NCBI RefSeq assembly: GCF_019578655.1
Contig: NC_063263.1
Location: 17,669,001-17,733,000, forward strand
Length of the DNA: 64,000 nt
Direction: 5' to 3'
Origin: Ricinus communis
Lineage: Eukaryota > Streptophyta > Magnoliopsida > Malpighiales > Euphorbiaceae
A program made the position numbers and the translations under genes. Below are positions 24,395 to 36,941 of the stretch, in pieces (position 1 is the stretch's first letter; each line of letters opens with the position of its first letter). The notes beneath the pieces were generated by a model, which had not been told where the DNA came from, did not search any database, and saw nothing but the letters and a program-made list of their open reading frames with translations.

Positions 24395-27300
24395 ACAAAT
24401 AAGCGTAGGATATTTTCCACATCAAGTGTTTTTCCCTTCTTTTTCTTTTTTCTCCTTTACTTATACTAATTCAAAAGGAATAAAATGAGTAGCAAGTTTA
24501 GTAAAAACAAGAAAAAAAAAGGGACCAAGAGATTTCAAATTACATTTATTTAATTATTTATTTATAATACTTACAATTAAAATTATATTTATTTTATTTT
24601 GTTTTTAATATTCAAGAAACAATTAAAGTTATATTAGTTTTTCCAAGAAAATCACAGCTCGATTTCATTCTAACTAATGAAAATACCCAAAAAATTTGTA
24701 AAAGGAGATACAGTAGATAGGGTCTGGAATCTAGTAGAATATAAGAGAGAATCTATCAAGTTTTATCATGTGACTGCTTAGAGGCACGCAAAGGCGGGTT
24801 CAAATTCATGAATCCTCTTTGGAGAAATGGTCCTATTAGGCTACAACTTGGCTATTCTTGCAGTTAATTACAGTTAACACAGGAGTAGCTTCATCTGATC
24901 CTAATACACTTTGTAGTTTATTCTTGCAGGAGTGCTGCAGATTAACCACATCTACACACAGCTTGGAAGTTACCAGCAGATTAATTAGCTTAATAATCCC
25001 AATTTTCTTACCTTTAGGGTTCCATGAGGTAAATATTCCCCTAGACCCCTGAGCTTCTGTTCTGTTTGGTGATGTATTTCCATCCTGTTCTGTTTGAATG
25101 ATTAATCATGTTTAGTTTGGGATAAACAACCCCCCACCCCTAAAAAATTTTAGAATTGCTATATTTCAGCAGCTGCAATCTCATTGCATATGATATGTAG
25201 ATAGTTTTCTTCTTTCTGCTCAAATTGTGCCCTTAAAACCAACTTTCTACACCAACAACTAATGCAAAATAAAGAAAGAAAGATCAAAGGCCAATAACAT
25301 TTAAAATAAATAAAGGTATAAAATTTGAGCATGTGATTTAATATTTTGACATAAGAGGTTCTTTAATTTTTTTGATAACACTTTAGTACCCTAAAACGTT
25401 AATAATTTGCATCCAGATTTACTAATACCATTAATTAAATAATTGTAGTTTATTTATTTAGTGTTAATTGGTTGTGATTCCATCACCGATTTCATTCCTT
25501 ACGAACTTAGTTTTTATCCACTACTAGTTATGCCAATTTTAATAGAGTTTGGAGAAAAAAAATCAAAGAGAGAAAATAATCTCATAATTAGATTTTTTTT
25601 TTTATTTTAGTCAATTTTAATCAATTTTAAATAATCTGATATGATTAGAGAATTCTATATTTCATCATTTATTCGACAAAACCGATTTTACAGCAATCAA
25701 AATTTATTTGAGATTTAATTTTTTAAACTATTAACAGTGTTAATGAATTTGAATACAAATTACTAATAATATAATTTTCAAAATATTAAAATGTCACAAC
25801 AAAAAATTACGGCAAATATCCATCGTCGGAAAGGCAACCTCATGACAAAGTAGAGTTTCTGAATACTGTTCTATGGAAATTTTCTGTGTGTGGATCGATG
25901 ACTGCATTCTCAACTCGATACCCTTCTTTTGTTCTTTTAGTGAAATCAGCCCATAATTTGGAGAAATACTCCCCTTTCGTAATTTGGAAACATTAATAGG
26001 ATCATGTATTTTGGATCTTAAAGGGTTCGAATAGACAATGAAGACAATGATTACTTGGCAATGTTCCATATTTTGTTTGCCTGTGATTAGTATTGTGGAT
26101 TTCAGAGACAAGTTGGCATTATAAAATTTGATATGATTTTGGAATTTTAGTAGATGAAGGAATGCAGCCAGATATGAGAATGTGATATTGATCATTGTGG
26201 CTTAATTTGGTGCTGGTAGGAAGATGAAGTAAAATAGCAGATGGAATGGGGATTGCACAAGAGTAACCAAAGAACTTGATTCCCTGGTTGAAATTTGAAC
26301 ATAGAGGAAACAATTATCACTTAAACTTCCATTGTATACAATAGATATCTAGCAAGTAACCCTGTCATAGTTCAAAGCAAGCTGCTCCGCTATTTGGCTT
26401 CCCATGAATCCAGCTAATATAAAAATTAGAATTCTTTTTTCAATCATTGATGTATCTATACACTAAACCCATAACTATAAATCAAACAAGATCTTTTATA
26501 TATAAATCAGGATCAAAACATGTTGCCTTACTACTCGGCCATGCCCATTTGAATTTCTATACATATAGATATAGAATTAAATTAAATTTATTGATCATAA
26601 TATATAATTCCCTGACACTAAAATTTTCAACTAAAAGTACTGATTGAAATTCCAACCCCGTCTGAGTTTAATACTGGAATATACCATAGACAATAGAAGG
26701 AGCCTGCTACTGTGTTGTGTTTGACCCAGATGATGGCAGATAACAATTTAAGTGGAACAGAATGTCTAATGTCTGCTGCACTTTTAAAACCTAAAGACTT
26801 TTCGGACCCTCTTTCTCTTTGCATGTAATAATTGCCATGGGCCATAGACAACAATGGAATTTGTGATAACTTATTTTAATCTTAGGAAGTGCAAAATGCT
26901 TAGCTCTTGGGTCCTTTGCCTATTGTCTTCTCTTCCTCAAGGATTGGACGGACGGTCCTGTTAGTGCCGTGTTGATATTAGTGGGTATTGAGGGACCATT
27001 TAGGTAAAAGTTGCGCGTCAAAATCATATGTGATGAAATGAAAGCATCACTTCATTTTCTCATGCTTTTCTTTTTCTTGCATGACTTTTTTATTTGGATA
27101 AAAGAATGAGGAAATGCACATCCAGCATAAACAAACAAACAAATACCTTGTTAAAGAGGTTTAATGGATTCAGGGCGCTACCCACTAAGCTATTATCTTA
27201 TTTCTTGAAGATAATGAAGAAAGCATATAATTAAGACACTCACTAGGAAAGCCGAATCTCTTCTGATTTGGTGCAGCAGGGCAGACCTTATGCTTAGTTA

Positions 27301-27480
27301 TTCTGAACTTGGCAAAACAGATTGTCCTGATTAATGCACTGTCACTCATCTGTCTAATTTTATTTTTTCCTCTGTTTCAAGTAATGCCTACTAACATATT
27401 ATAGCTTCAACTAGAGCTACCCCATATCCATATAACTATGATTTTTTGTGAAATGTTGATCATTTGGAAATCAATTTTAC
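24395..27480. other. Spacer between the LINE and the MYB gene
   Basis: Apart from the inverted-repeat element near 25.4-25.8 kb, no feature could be identified. Stretches at 24700-25060 and 26640-27360 are less AT-rich than average but show no coding signature. The part nearest 27801 should include the MYB 3' UTR. Confidence 0.45.
25380..25800. repeat. Inverted-repeat element, MITE-like
   Basis: The left arm ACCCTAAAACGTTAATAATT with TTTACTAATACCATTAAT is mirrored by the right arm, read inward as TTAGTAATTTGTATTCAAAT with TTCATTAACACTGTTAAT. The arms pair over roughly 60-70 bp around an AT-rich core. Ends and target duplication are not resolved. Confidence 0.4.
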
Positions 27481-27801
27481 TATGATTAGTTCTTGTATTT
27501 TGTATGTCTGAGTGTATAATTGTAAGATTTTTGATTCTTTTGTAAGCACTAGCTTCATTCCACATTAAAAACTTAAGGTCTATTATACATCATTGAGAAG
27601 TACAATCCCCTGATAGGAGAGTTGATAAGGTTCTCTCTTCCTCTCTGAAAAGTGAAAACACACAAAAACACGGGAACATAGGTTTTTTGCATAAGATGAT
27701 AACACATCAGAAAGCTTAGAGAAAACCCATTACTGTACAGGTTAGAGCTTCCTCAGAGAAACATTAACGTCTTTGAAGAAATATAAATAAAGAATTTCTG
27801 A

Positions 27802-28856
27802 TTAGCCAGTTAAAAACATTGTCCCGTACTCGTAAGACAGAAGCATCTTGCTCTCCTCATCATCCATCCTCCATAGCGGCTCTGGACAATAATCCCACGG
27901 TGGAGACACGATTGAGGGACAAGAAAAATTGCAGCCTTCTTTACTGAAACCATCACAAACTGGTCCAATAGTGTTCTCAATATCTTTCCATATCTCATCC
28001 ATCGAGTACCCCTTTTCACCTCCTTGGACTTCCTCCCTGCTTTTTCCACCTAAAGCTGAGGAGTCAGGCCCCCCTGTATCATAGAAGCTTGCTTCTCCAG
28101 TCTCCGGGAAAGGTGATGATGAATTGACTGTAGTTATATTTGATCCCGAGGAACTGTTAGAAGATGATGATGATGGCGACATGGCCCTCTTCCTCTCTTG
28201 AGCCTTCTTTCGCATATGAGTTCGCCAATAGTTCTTTATCTCATTATCTGTTCGCCCTGGTAATTTGCGAGCAATTCTTGACCATCTGCACATGATCATA
28301 ATATGTATGATATATCATTAATTATAGAAACCTATAAGGACTTCCGCCAAGGAGAAATTGAAATTCAATGATTGCTTTTATCATGATATTGTGTTATTAA
28401 ATTCTAAGTGAATGCTAATTACAGGCAGGAAATTCAGACAGGGAAAATCAAAGTATACAGTAAATTATGAAGAAAGCTATAAACAGGAAGAGTTTTGATA
28501 ATTTCTCAAACCTATTTCCCCATTTGGCATGAAGCTCCAGCACAAGTTTCTCTTCTTGGGGTGTCATCTTCCCCCTTTTGAGTCCAGGATGGAGATAGTT
28601 AACCCAGCGTAACCTGCAACTTTTTCCAGTTCTGTTCAGACCTACAACAAAACCAGGTGGTTAAAGGTAGCTCCTTCACAAAACCACCATCCCGAGATAA
28701 TCATACCTATTATGTGCCTCCCGCCACCTTCAAACCTGAAACTTTGGCAATAAAATCCCATCGTCGATCTCCAAATAAGTGCACAAAGTTGATCAGGAGA
28801 ATGTCTTCCTGTTCTGTCCATGGACCCTTTCTGATTTCGTCTTGCATCATTTTCAT
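27802..28856 (-). CDS. MYB59: R2R3-MYB transcription factor, MYB48/MYB59 group
   Basis: Nuclear DNA-binding regulator; Arabidopsis MYB59 and MYB48 affect root growth, cell-cycle progression, ion (K/nitrate, Ca) responses and stress. Exons are 28736-28856, 28512-28641 and 27802-28285; introns are 94 and 226 bp; product 244 aa. The R2 repeat (about residues 10-60) has the tryptophan triad W13, W33, W53; R3 (about 61-112) has W85 and W104, with the first Trp replaced as usual. The signature [29 protein letters not shown] and [11 protein letters not shown] is characteristic of MYB48/59, as is the C-terminal tail W-(x5)[12 protein letters not shown] Ser-rich linker follows the DNA-binding domain. 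The open frame extends upstream to a GTG at 28926-28928 but has no ATG there; the ATG at 28854-28856 gives the family-typical start [13 protein letters not shown]. Neighbours: HACD gene 5.6 kb to the left, SOSEKI gene 32 kb to the right. Confidence 0.95.
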
Positions 28857-28985
28857 TTTTCTTGCTTTTTTTCCTTGCTTTGGTCTCTGTCCTTCCAGCT
28901 TTTTCTTAGAAAGAGAGCTTTGCTCCACCTACTCTGTTGTGCCTGGACATTAGGCATATGTTACTCTTATTTATATCACTAAGTA
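28857..28985 (-). promoter_or_regulatory. Core promoter and leader of the MYB gene
   Basis: On the minus strand a TATA box reads GATATAAATAAG (about 28965-28976). That predicts a start near 28940 and a leader of about 85 nt ending at the ATG 28856, which supports this start codon over any upstream reading. Confidence 0.5.
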
Positions 28986-29640
28986 CCCATTATCGTAAAA
29001 ACCTTTTTTTTAAAATTTTCTTTATTTTTTTATGTCCAAATCTTTTGTTATTATAAAAATTCATCCATTCTGCATCTTCACCATACATGTGGTGCACGCA
29101 TGCTCATTTTGTGATAAGATACCAAATGCTTGTGATGTAAGCCACTATAAGAAGGGAAATAACCAAAGTAAGAGATCGATCTGTTGATTTAACTTTCTTA
29201 TTGCCTTTGTTAAAATATGAGATACTAAATTATATGTTTAGGGTTTATAATATTAAGTACTTAATCATCGACAAGGATGGTAATCTTGTTCCATCTTCTG
29301 ACTATTTATCTTGTCAATAAAAGATGTCTGTTGCTATGCATGCACTTAGCTGAATTCTTAGACTATAAATTGTTCATAAAGTAGATCTCTGTTATTCTGT
29401 TATATAGATGTAATTAGCACAAAATAATTAGGGTTTCTTTTTCTTTTGAAAAAGAAAAAAGGAAAGGAATTCTGTAATTTAAGGAAGAACTCGGCTTAAT
29501 TGGATAAAAAGGAATAAACTTGATGGAAGCTACTAGATCTGCTTCCCCTTTTATTCAATTGGTAGAAATGATGGTTTTGTCCCTTGACTTTAGTAAAGGC
29601 CATAGACATATAGAGGGTAAATGTATATATAAACATAATA

Positions 29641-29690
29641 AAGAGGAGGAAAAGAAAAAGAAAAAGAAGAAGAAGAAGAAGAGGACAAAA
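29641..29690. repeat. Purine-rich GAA/AAG microsatellite
   Basis: An A/G-only tract ending in (AAG)n: AGAAGAAGAAGAAGAAGAG. Short simple-sequence repeat upstream of the MYB gene, with no coding role. Confidence 0.8.
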
Positions 29691-30049
29691 ATTGTAAAGC
29701 AGGGAATAAGAAGGAACTATTAAGAGGTCATGTAAGTGACCCCCTCTTGCTAAGAAAATTGAAGGTGGAATCAGATATTATTCTAAGATATATTTTTATT
29801 AATCTTAACTTATCAATTGTCATCTAACTACTTACGACTGTTACTGCCACCAAGTTGTTCTTTTGTAATACATCTCTGGCTGCCTTGGAATATGCTCATG
29901 TTTTCAGCTATTCCAGCTTCTATATCTCACTTGTCTTTATGTTCAGCTGCCTTAAGTAGATTCACTCCTATTCATTATCCAACCCTCTATTTGGTGCACT
30001 AATTGTGCAAAGGTAGAACAGGAAATTATAAAAAAATGAAAATGATTCC

Positions 30050-31470
30050 CGGAATTTGTTTTTTACTTTGTTGCTAATCTAGTTTAGATTTTATTTAGAG
30101 ATGTCTAGTTGAACTGATAACTAGTAACTGATAAATTAAATTGTTTAACATAATTTTATTTGTTATTGTTGTTAATATATTAAATAATTATTTAGAGTAT
30201 AATACTCTAAATTCCATTAGAAGAAAGATTTTGATTTTAAATATTATAATTATTTAATTGTTAAATGTAATTTCAAATTTATTATGAATTATTGAAAACT
30301 AATTATATAATATTAACTTAAACAAAAATTTTTATTATTGTTATTATTAATTTTTAATTTTTAATAAAAATAATATTGTTCAAATAAATTAAAAAAATAA
30401 ATGATCAACTATAAGCTAATAAAACAAAAGTTTTGAAACTGAACTAATAGAATGAACAGATGATTAAGGTTAAATCAATTATCAACTCTTAATTCTTAAA
30501 TCTCACTAAACAATTTTAATTCAGCTATTGCGTGAGAAACAACTATCATTATATAAAATTTCTAAACCAAATATCTATCTAGGACATGTTTGACCAAGTT
30601 ATTAATAGTTAGTAGGTGATAGTTGATAGCTGGAAGCTATAACTAATTGAAGTTAAGTATTTGATAAATTATTTTTGGTTGTTGCTGATAAAATATTTGA
30701 TTACCCATTCACATCAAATTAAAAAAAATTATTTTCAACATTATATTTTATAATTATATGATTTTAATGAGACATGTTAATCATATCCTAGACATAGAAT
30801 ATATAAAAAAATATTTATTTATAAAATGAATAGTTTTATATTAATAAGTAAAGACATTAAATATGATATCATATATAATTTTAATTTTATAAGGAAATCG
30901 AAAGAATATTTTTATTGTTTCTAAACAAAATTTAAATTAATATTTTTAAGATGGGATGGGAAAGTTATTTTTAAAAATTCCAAACGAAGCTGTAAATTAA
31001 AATTAAAAGAATAAAAGATAAGATTAGAAAATAATAATAAAATAGTTTGTTTAGTCTATTCATTTAAAAAGAAAAGAAGTTACTGTAAATGAAACATGTT
31101 TAAAGAGTGTTTGGTTCAGAAATTTTGTATAACTGGTTAAATTTAAATTTTTATTTTTAAAATAAATTTTATAAATAAAAAATTTAATCAGCTATCAACT
31201 GATAAGAAAAGATTCTAAAATAAAGTTAAAGCAATCAGCAGGTGATTGAGACTAAATTAACTATCAGCTGTTATTTTTTAAGTTTTTAATAAACACTTTA
31301 ATATAATTGTTCACTGAGAGACAGCTATCAGCTGCATCAAATTTCTAAACCAAATACCTTTTTAGTATCCTAATGGATATCATCAGCTATTGTTTAAAAA
31401 ATTAACTAAGCATTTTAATATAATTATTGAAAATTAAAAAATTATCAAATGTTCTCTAATAGCTCTGCCA
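30050..31470. mobile_element. Cluster of hAT-like MITE sequence with AGCTGATAG subterminal repeats
   Basis: AGCTGATAG-type hexamers to nonamers in both orientations occur near 30527, 30617, 31188, 31258, 31322 and 31380. They are associated with GTTTGGT and AAACCAAATA boundaries (for example 31110 and 31350). This pattern of short terminal repeats beside clustered subterminal motifs is typical of hAT-derived MITEs. At least two copies seem adjacent or nested; individual ends and 8-bp duplications could not be set. Confidence 0.45.
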
Positions 31471-33054
31471 AGCCCTCTTAATTTATTTTCTTATTATATC
31501 TAAAATGAAAATAGAAAAAGGGTTACAAGTGAAGTTGGGGAAACTAATTTTCTATTTTTTCCCTTCCTTTCTTCTCCAATTTTAACATCCAAATAAAGGA
31601 AACAGGATCAATTTTCTTCCCTTCTTTTCTTTTTCGTTTCTCTTCACTTCACCCCAACAAGAAAAGAAAAAAGAAAAAAGAAAAAGGAACCGCAAAGAGC
31701 AACTTGCTTTTGTGATAAATGAAACCAGTGTAATACCGTTGTCAAGGCACCAATTCTTGTTTTGTCTGCTTTTATCACAAGTATTACTAAAACAATGGGT
31801 AAATCTCAGTAGCATCTGTTGTTTTTCATAAAGTTGAAGTCATAAAATTATATATATATCATAGATGCAGTTTCTGAGCCCTCTTTTTAATCTGCAGTTG
31901 ACAATATAATAAGTTTCTGTCTTCCATAAATACTTAATCCCTTAAAATAAACTTCACAAGATTTATTTGTATATTTTTATATCAACGTATTTAATAATTT
32001 CAATAAGCTTTATTTGAAATTTTATATTTTCTGTACTATAAAATTATCATATTCCGCTCGAGTCAACTTCTGTCATATCCGGTAGAATTTGCAAATACAT
32101 TCCATAAGTATGAATTTCTCTTTATAATTTTATTTAATTTAATTAAAATCTATTAAGGTATTTATTTTATTTTAAAAAATTTGAGAGAGAAAATAAAATA
32201 TAAATAATAAAATTTGAATAAATATTTTAATATTACGGAATAATTAACTTACTAATGTAAAATTTATTTAAGAATTTTATATATTTCATTAGAATTTAAT
32301 TTAGTCATAACCAAATTCAAATAAATTTGACTATATAAAATATTAAATTAATTTACATAATTTAAAGTATATAAATTCTAAATTTATAAATAAATTTTAT
32401 AAATTTTATAGAACTTTAACCAGATAAAATGTTAATATAGTATTGATAAACAAAAGAAAAATCAAACAGGAGGATTTGTTGGTAAATGAAACTTGTTATG
32501 AAATGTTTTTGCAAATCAACGGATTACATCTTAGTTTGGTTTCAAAGGCATTGTAAATCAACATCAATGGACCAGAAAAAATGAAAAAACAATGTTAAGA
32601 TCTCATCTTAAGGTACAATTCAAAAATTGGACATGAAAACTACTTGCACAACTTAAAGAACTTTAAAATTGAAATGCTGTCACTTTATTTATTCTGGCAC
32701 TCTCGATAGCTTGAACATTGAATCAAACCAAATTCATCAGTTGTTGCATTTTACATATAGCATTTCTAGAGAATTTATTAGAAGAAATACTAATAAACTA
32801 TATATTTGTAAAGAAAAGTATTTTGTTCTTTAACAATTATCAATTGTATGAACAGAATAGTTTTAAGTTGCAATTTGATGGAAAGCATGCTCCACTAGCC
32901 ACAAATCAACTTGATAAAAATTCTGGCAGACATTGAACATGGTTCTTTTTTTCTCTGTTATTACTTGGCAGGCAATAAATGATTGCTCCTATTTTAGAAG
33001 TTACTGGATGCAAAACAAGTATTATTATTATTATTAATTTAAAATGCTCATGTG

Positions 33055-33330
33055 TAGAGATGGCAAATCCACGGATCAAATTGAATTTGGATAAAATTAT
33101 TTTAATTTTTAGATTTAGTTATTTCAAGTTCGGGTCTTCTCGGATTTAGATAATTTCAAATTTGAATAATGTCGAATTTCGAATCATTTTTATCTCAGTT
33201 TATTTTAAGTCTGAGTCATTTCGAATTCAGGTCTTTAATTTTATATTAAAATTCAAATTCAGACGTGTCAAACTTCAAATTAGTCGGATAAAATTTACAA
33301 ATTCGAATAGGATTCTACTATTTCTAGCCG
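33055..33330. mobile_element. Possible hAT-like MITE fragment
   Basis: Starts TAGAGATGGCAAATCC and ends with a sequence reading inward CTAGAAATAGTAGAATCC, a loose inverted match. The interior is AT-rich with TCGGGT/TCGAATT motifs frequent in plant hAT MITEs. No target duplication found. Confidence 0.3.
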
Positions 33331-33717
33331 GGTTAACAAACATAAATTCAGTATGTAATGTCATGTTAACCTTTTAAAATTGTATATGGAAGCATGAACA
33401 AAATTCAAGAAAAATTATAAAAATGGCATCATGTGCATGTAATTAATAATACTAACAAACATTATATTTGTGGTGGTGCTGATGTTAGCACTGAATCCAA
33501 CATGGTGCTGGCTAACTAAAACAAATACACAAATTTAAAAGAATATGGCAATACAACTGCGATAATGGCACTCCTTAACCAGGGGTCCTTTTAGTGGAGT
33601 AGAGATAGAAAGATTAACCCAGAAAAAGAGAAAAAAAAAAAAAAAAAAAGAACCATTGTGACATGGACGCCACTAATTTGTGGGCACTCCACTTAAATAT
33701 ATATGCTTAACTCTACA

Positions 33718-33724
33718 CCTCTCC

Positions 33725-33764
<40 letters not shown>
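33718..33764. repeat. CT/GA microsatellite
   Basis: Pure (CT)n for about 32 bp (33733-33764) preceded by imperfect CTCCCTCTCT units. Confidence 0.9.
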
Positions 33765-33768
<4 letters not shown>

Positions 33769-36066
33769 CGTTGTGTGTATATCCTTATAAATATATATAA
33801 TTCATTACTGTGGTCCCTTGAATTTTCTATTCTTGCATTAACAATGAAATCTGGTTGTATGTATAGACAAACTGACCACTGTTTTCGCTATTTAATATAC
33901 ATGTGATATGGTTTTACTTGCATATCTGATATTTACACAAGTTGGGATTGTGGTTTTCTTTTTCTTTTTTTTTTTTTTTTTTTTTTATTACCTTAAACCC
34001 GTTTGAACCCTAAAGGCCAATTCTTCATTCTAATTCTGGCCCTTGGGGATTTTGAGCTTTTAATTAAGATTTAATCGGACATAAAATCATGAATTTTCAT
34101 TATATTGTTAATTCTATTAGAAACTTTAAATATAATTAAATCTTATTATATAACTTGTTAGTTTGAAGTGGATTTATTCTTCTGTTTATTAAGCGACATG
34201 ATTTTACTTTAAAAAGAAAATTTATAAATTTATAAATATAATATTAATTTTTATTTGCTCCAATATTAATAAAAATAGTTAAAAAATAAAAAAATTTATT
34301 TAGATTTAGTGTATATACCACAATTAAAATTTGGAAATTTAGTAAAAGTTGGTGATTTTTCTTGTCATTAGCTCTATAATTAACTCTTTTTATTTTGAAT
34401 GGATTTATTTCAGCTCCCAACTGTTGTGAATATTTTTCTTGTTATCCTTTTCCCTGTACTTTCCAAACCAGGTAAAAAGAAACCCTAAAACACTTGATAT
34501 GTATGAGATTCTAACTCCATAATTGGTGAATTTTTTTCCGCTTTCCCTTTTATCTTTTTTACTTTCCAAATTGGATCATGAACAGAACACCCCAACCACA
34601 TGCAAAAGCGTGATGGTTCTTTGTACTTTTTTTTTTTTTCTAGCCTGACCAGATGCTCTTTCTTGCTCTAAATTCCATATACTTTTGTGGGCCAAATTAA
34701 GGATATACATAATTTTGCTTTGTGTCTCTAATAGGGTATACCATATGGCTGCAGCCATGCATCACTGCTGACCCTTCTCTAATTGCATATATACCATATA
34801 ATATATTGCACGATAACCTATTGTATATATATTTTTGCAAAAGATACGATAAGTTTATATATTAATTAAATTTGCAATTATGTGCTTAATGTCAAAGATT
34901 AACATAGGATATATATATTATAGGCGGAGAGAATAGGAAGGGCTAGGCTGTCTTATATCAAGTGGAGTAAAGGTCCCATTTCTTTGGGATGTGAAAAGAT
35001 ATATTGATTGTTTCTTGTGATTGATCAAGTTCCACCCATATTTTGGTCACAAATTAGATTGTGATTACTAATTATAGGAAAGAAATAATCAGATTTTGGT
35101 ACTGTTGATGGATGATACCATTCCATAACTACACTTAAATAGATAATAATATTCTAACCCTAGCTGTTCATCGGCCTAACTTTTTTATGGCCTTGTTTTA
35201 TGGAGCGTGTGTGTGATGGAATTTAAAGTGGAAATCCTTTTTCGATCATCTTTTCTTTCTCGAACTTTACCAGATACTGGTGTTGGTCAAAAGCAGCCTG
35301 GCCATAGTGATGAGCATTTACAAGAATGATTAAGAAAATACTTGAAGCATGAAGGTCACTGTCTTCCTGCAGCAGCAGTTGCTTAAGTTGGTCTTTTAAA
35401 CATTATTCCATTACATCTGATAATAAAGGGAAAAAAAGAAAGAAAGTTTATCTTAGCTCTAGAGAGTTACAGATGGGTCTAATCCATTGCTTGATCGGCC
35501 ATAAGATAGAGATAGTGGAGTACCCATTTTCTAGATTGAGAAGACACGGAAGAAAGAACAAGAAAGAAAAGGACTATATCAGCTTGATGTTTCTGATCAG
35601 ATGGGCTCTTTCATGATATGATAAGTTGTTTATATGATAATTATATATACTTTTTTTTTTTTTTTTTTGCTTCTTCTCTACCTCCCACATCATATAGTCG
35701 CCTTAAGAAAGTGACCACCAATATCCTGAAATGTCATTGTTAGCAAATCCCAGACGAAATGCACAAAAATTGTCTCTTAGCATACCTGCAAATTTATGCT
35801 GTTTTAGTTCTATGATAAGTATTAAACAGTTAATCCACCCATAGACCCTCGATATGAAGCTAAATTTTTATCAATTGCTTGGCTGAGGAATCCACCACGT
35901 CTAATCAAATTAAAGATTTTCCATTTGAAGATAAAGACTGACATCACTTATTCAATTTTAAGTGTTTCCATATTTAATGGTAATGACCCATGGTAGAAAT
36001 TTCAAAAGACAAAACAAGTGTAAGGAAATTTGATTTATTTGCATGGGCATTCCTGGGAAAATAATG

Positions 36067-36932
36067 GATTAAAGTGCCAATTTACCTCTAAATTTGGAGT
36101 CAATGTACTATTAGCATTTAGCAAAAAATGTTCAATTCAACCCATTCAATCTAGCAACTTAGTAAAAATGGTCAATTCAACCTACTCAAAAGATTTAACC
36201 AATATAAAAAGTTCAAATTGGTTCTTAAATTTTATACTAAATGTCAAATTTTATAAAAATTAATTTTTTATTGAGTTGGAATAAAATTATTTAATTTTAA
36301 TGTAATTTACTTTTATTTAATAAATATAATTAAATATTTATTTAAATTAAATAATATTTTCAAACTTGCATAAGATTATACTTTTTTATTTAATGTAATA
36401 ATACCAAAACTTATTGGAAATATTTTATTTAATATCTAAAAACTTATATAACTTTTAAAATATTATAAATTATCATTATTGATATATTACCAAGAGATTC
36501 AAATATTTAAAATAAAAAATTAAATCGCATATCATATAGAACTTATAGCTCATATAAAAAATATAAAATAATACCATGATATATTTTAACTCAATAAAAA
36601 TTTAAAGAGATAAGATTGTTAGTTGAAGTTAATATTATTTAACTTAAAACTTTCAATTAAAAAATTATTTAATTATTTTTATTAAATAGTTTGAATAAAT
36701 TATGTTAAAATTAAGTAATTTTATTTTAATTTAAGAAACGTCCATTCTTATATAACTTGGTATTCATAATAAAATTTAAAAATTAAATTGAACTTTTTAT
36801 ATTAAGTAAGTTGTTTGATTAGGTTGAATTAATTATTTTTATCAAGTTATTGGAGAAATTAATTAAAAATTTGAAATTGAAATTAATTGGCTGTTGGTTC
36901 CAAATTGAAAGGACAAATTGACATTTTAGCCG
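36067..36932. mobile_element. Mutator-like MITE, 866 bp, perfect 9-bp duplication
   Basis: Flanking repeats AAAATAATG at 36058-36066 and 36933-36941 are identical. The left arm GATTAAAGTGCCAATTTACC is mirrored by the right arm, read inward as CGGCTAAAATGTCAATTTGTCC. Similarity continues for about 170 bp with blocks AATTCAACCYAMTCAAA and AATATAAAAAGTTCAA. AT-rich core, no transposase. Confidence 0.82.
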
Positions 36933-36941
36933 AAAATAATG

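Larger units (their letters stand above)
31475..36057. other. Spacer with homopolymer and CT tracts; one GC-richer island
   Basis: No gene supported. Homopolymer runs occur at about 33631-33649 (A), 33967-33987 (T) and 35650-35668 (T). The interval 34920-35640 is less AT-rich and lacks transposon hallmarks. Confidence 0.45.

Noticed and set aside
24780..24835. GCGGGTTCAAATTC, resembling a tRNA T-arm
   Set aside because: No acceptor stem, D-arm or anticodon arm pairs in the right positions upstream; chance match to the B-box.
25794..26313. Two overlapping minus-strand frames (133 and 64 codons)
   Set aside because: They look mildly protein-like, but no domain or catalytic motif could be identified and they are in different frames, so no gene is claimed.
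28857..28928. N-terminal extension of the MYB protein by 24 residues ([10 protein letters not shown]...)
   Set aside because: The codon at 28926-28928 is GTG, not ATG. The TATA box position and family alignment favour the ATG at 28854-28856.
29520..29723. Lysine-rich open frame
   Set aside because: The lysine run is the translation of a purine microsatellite; no other coding evidence.
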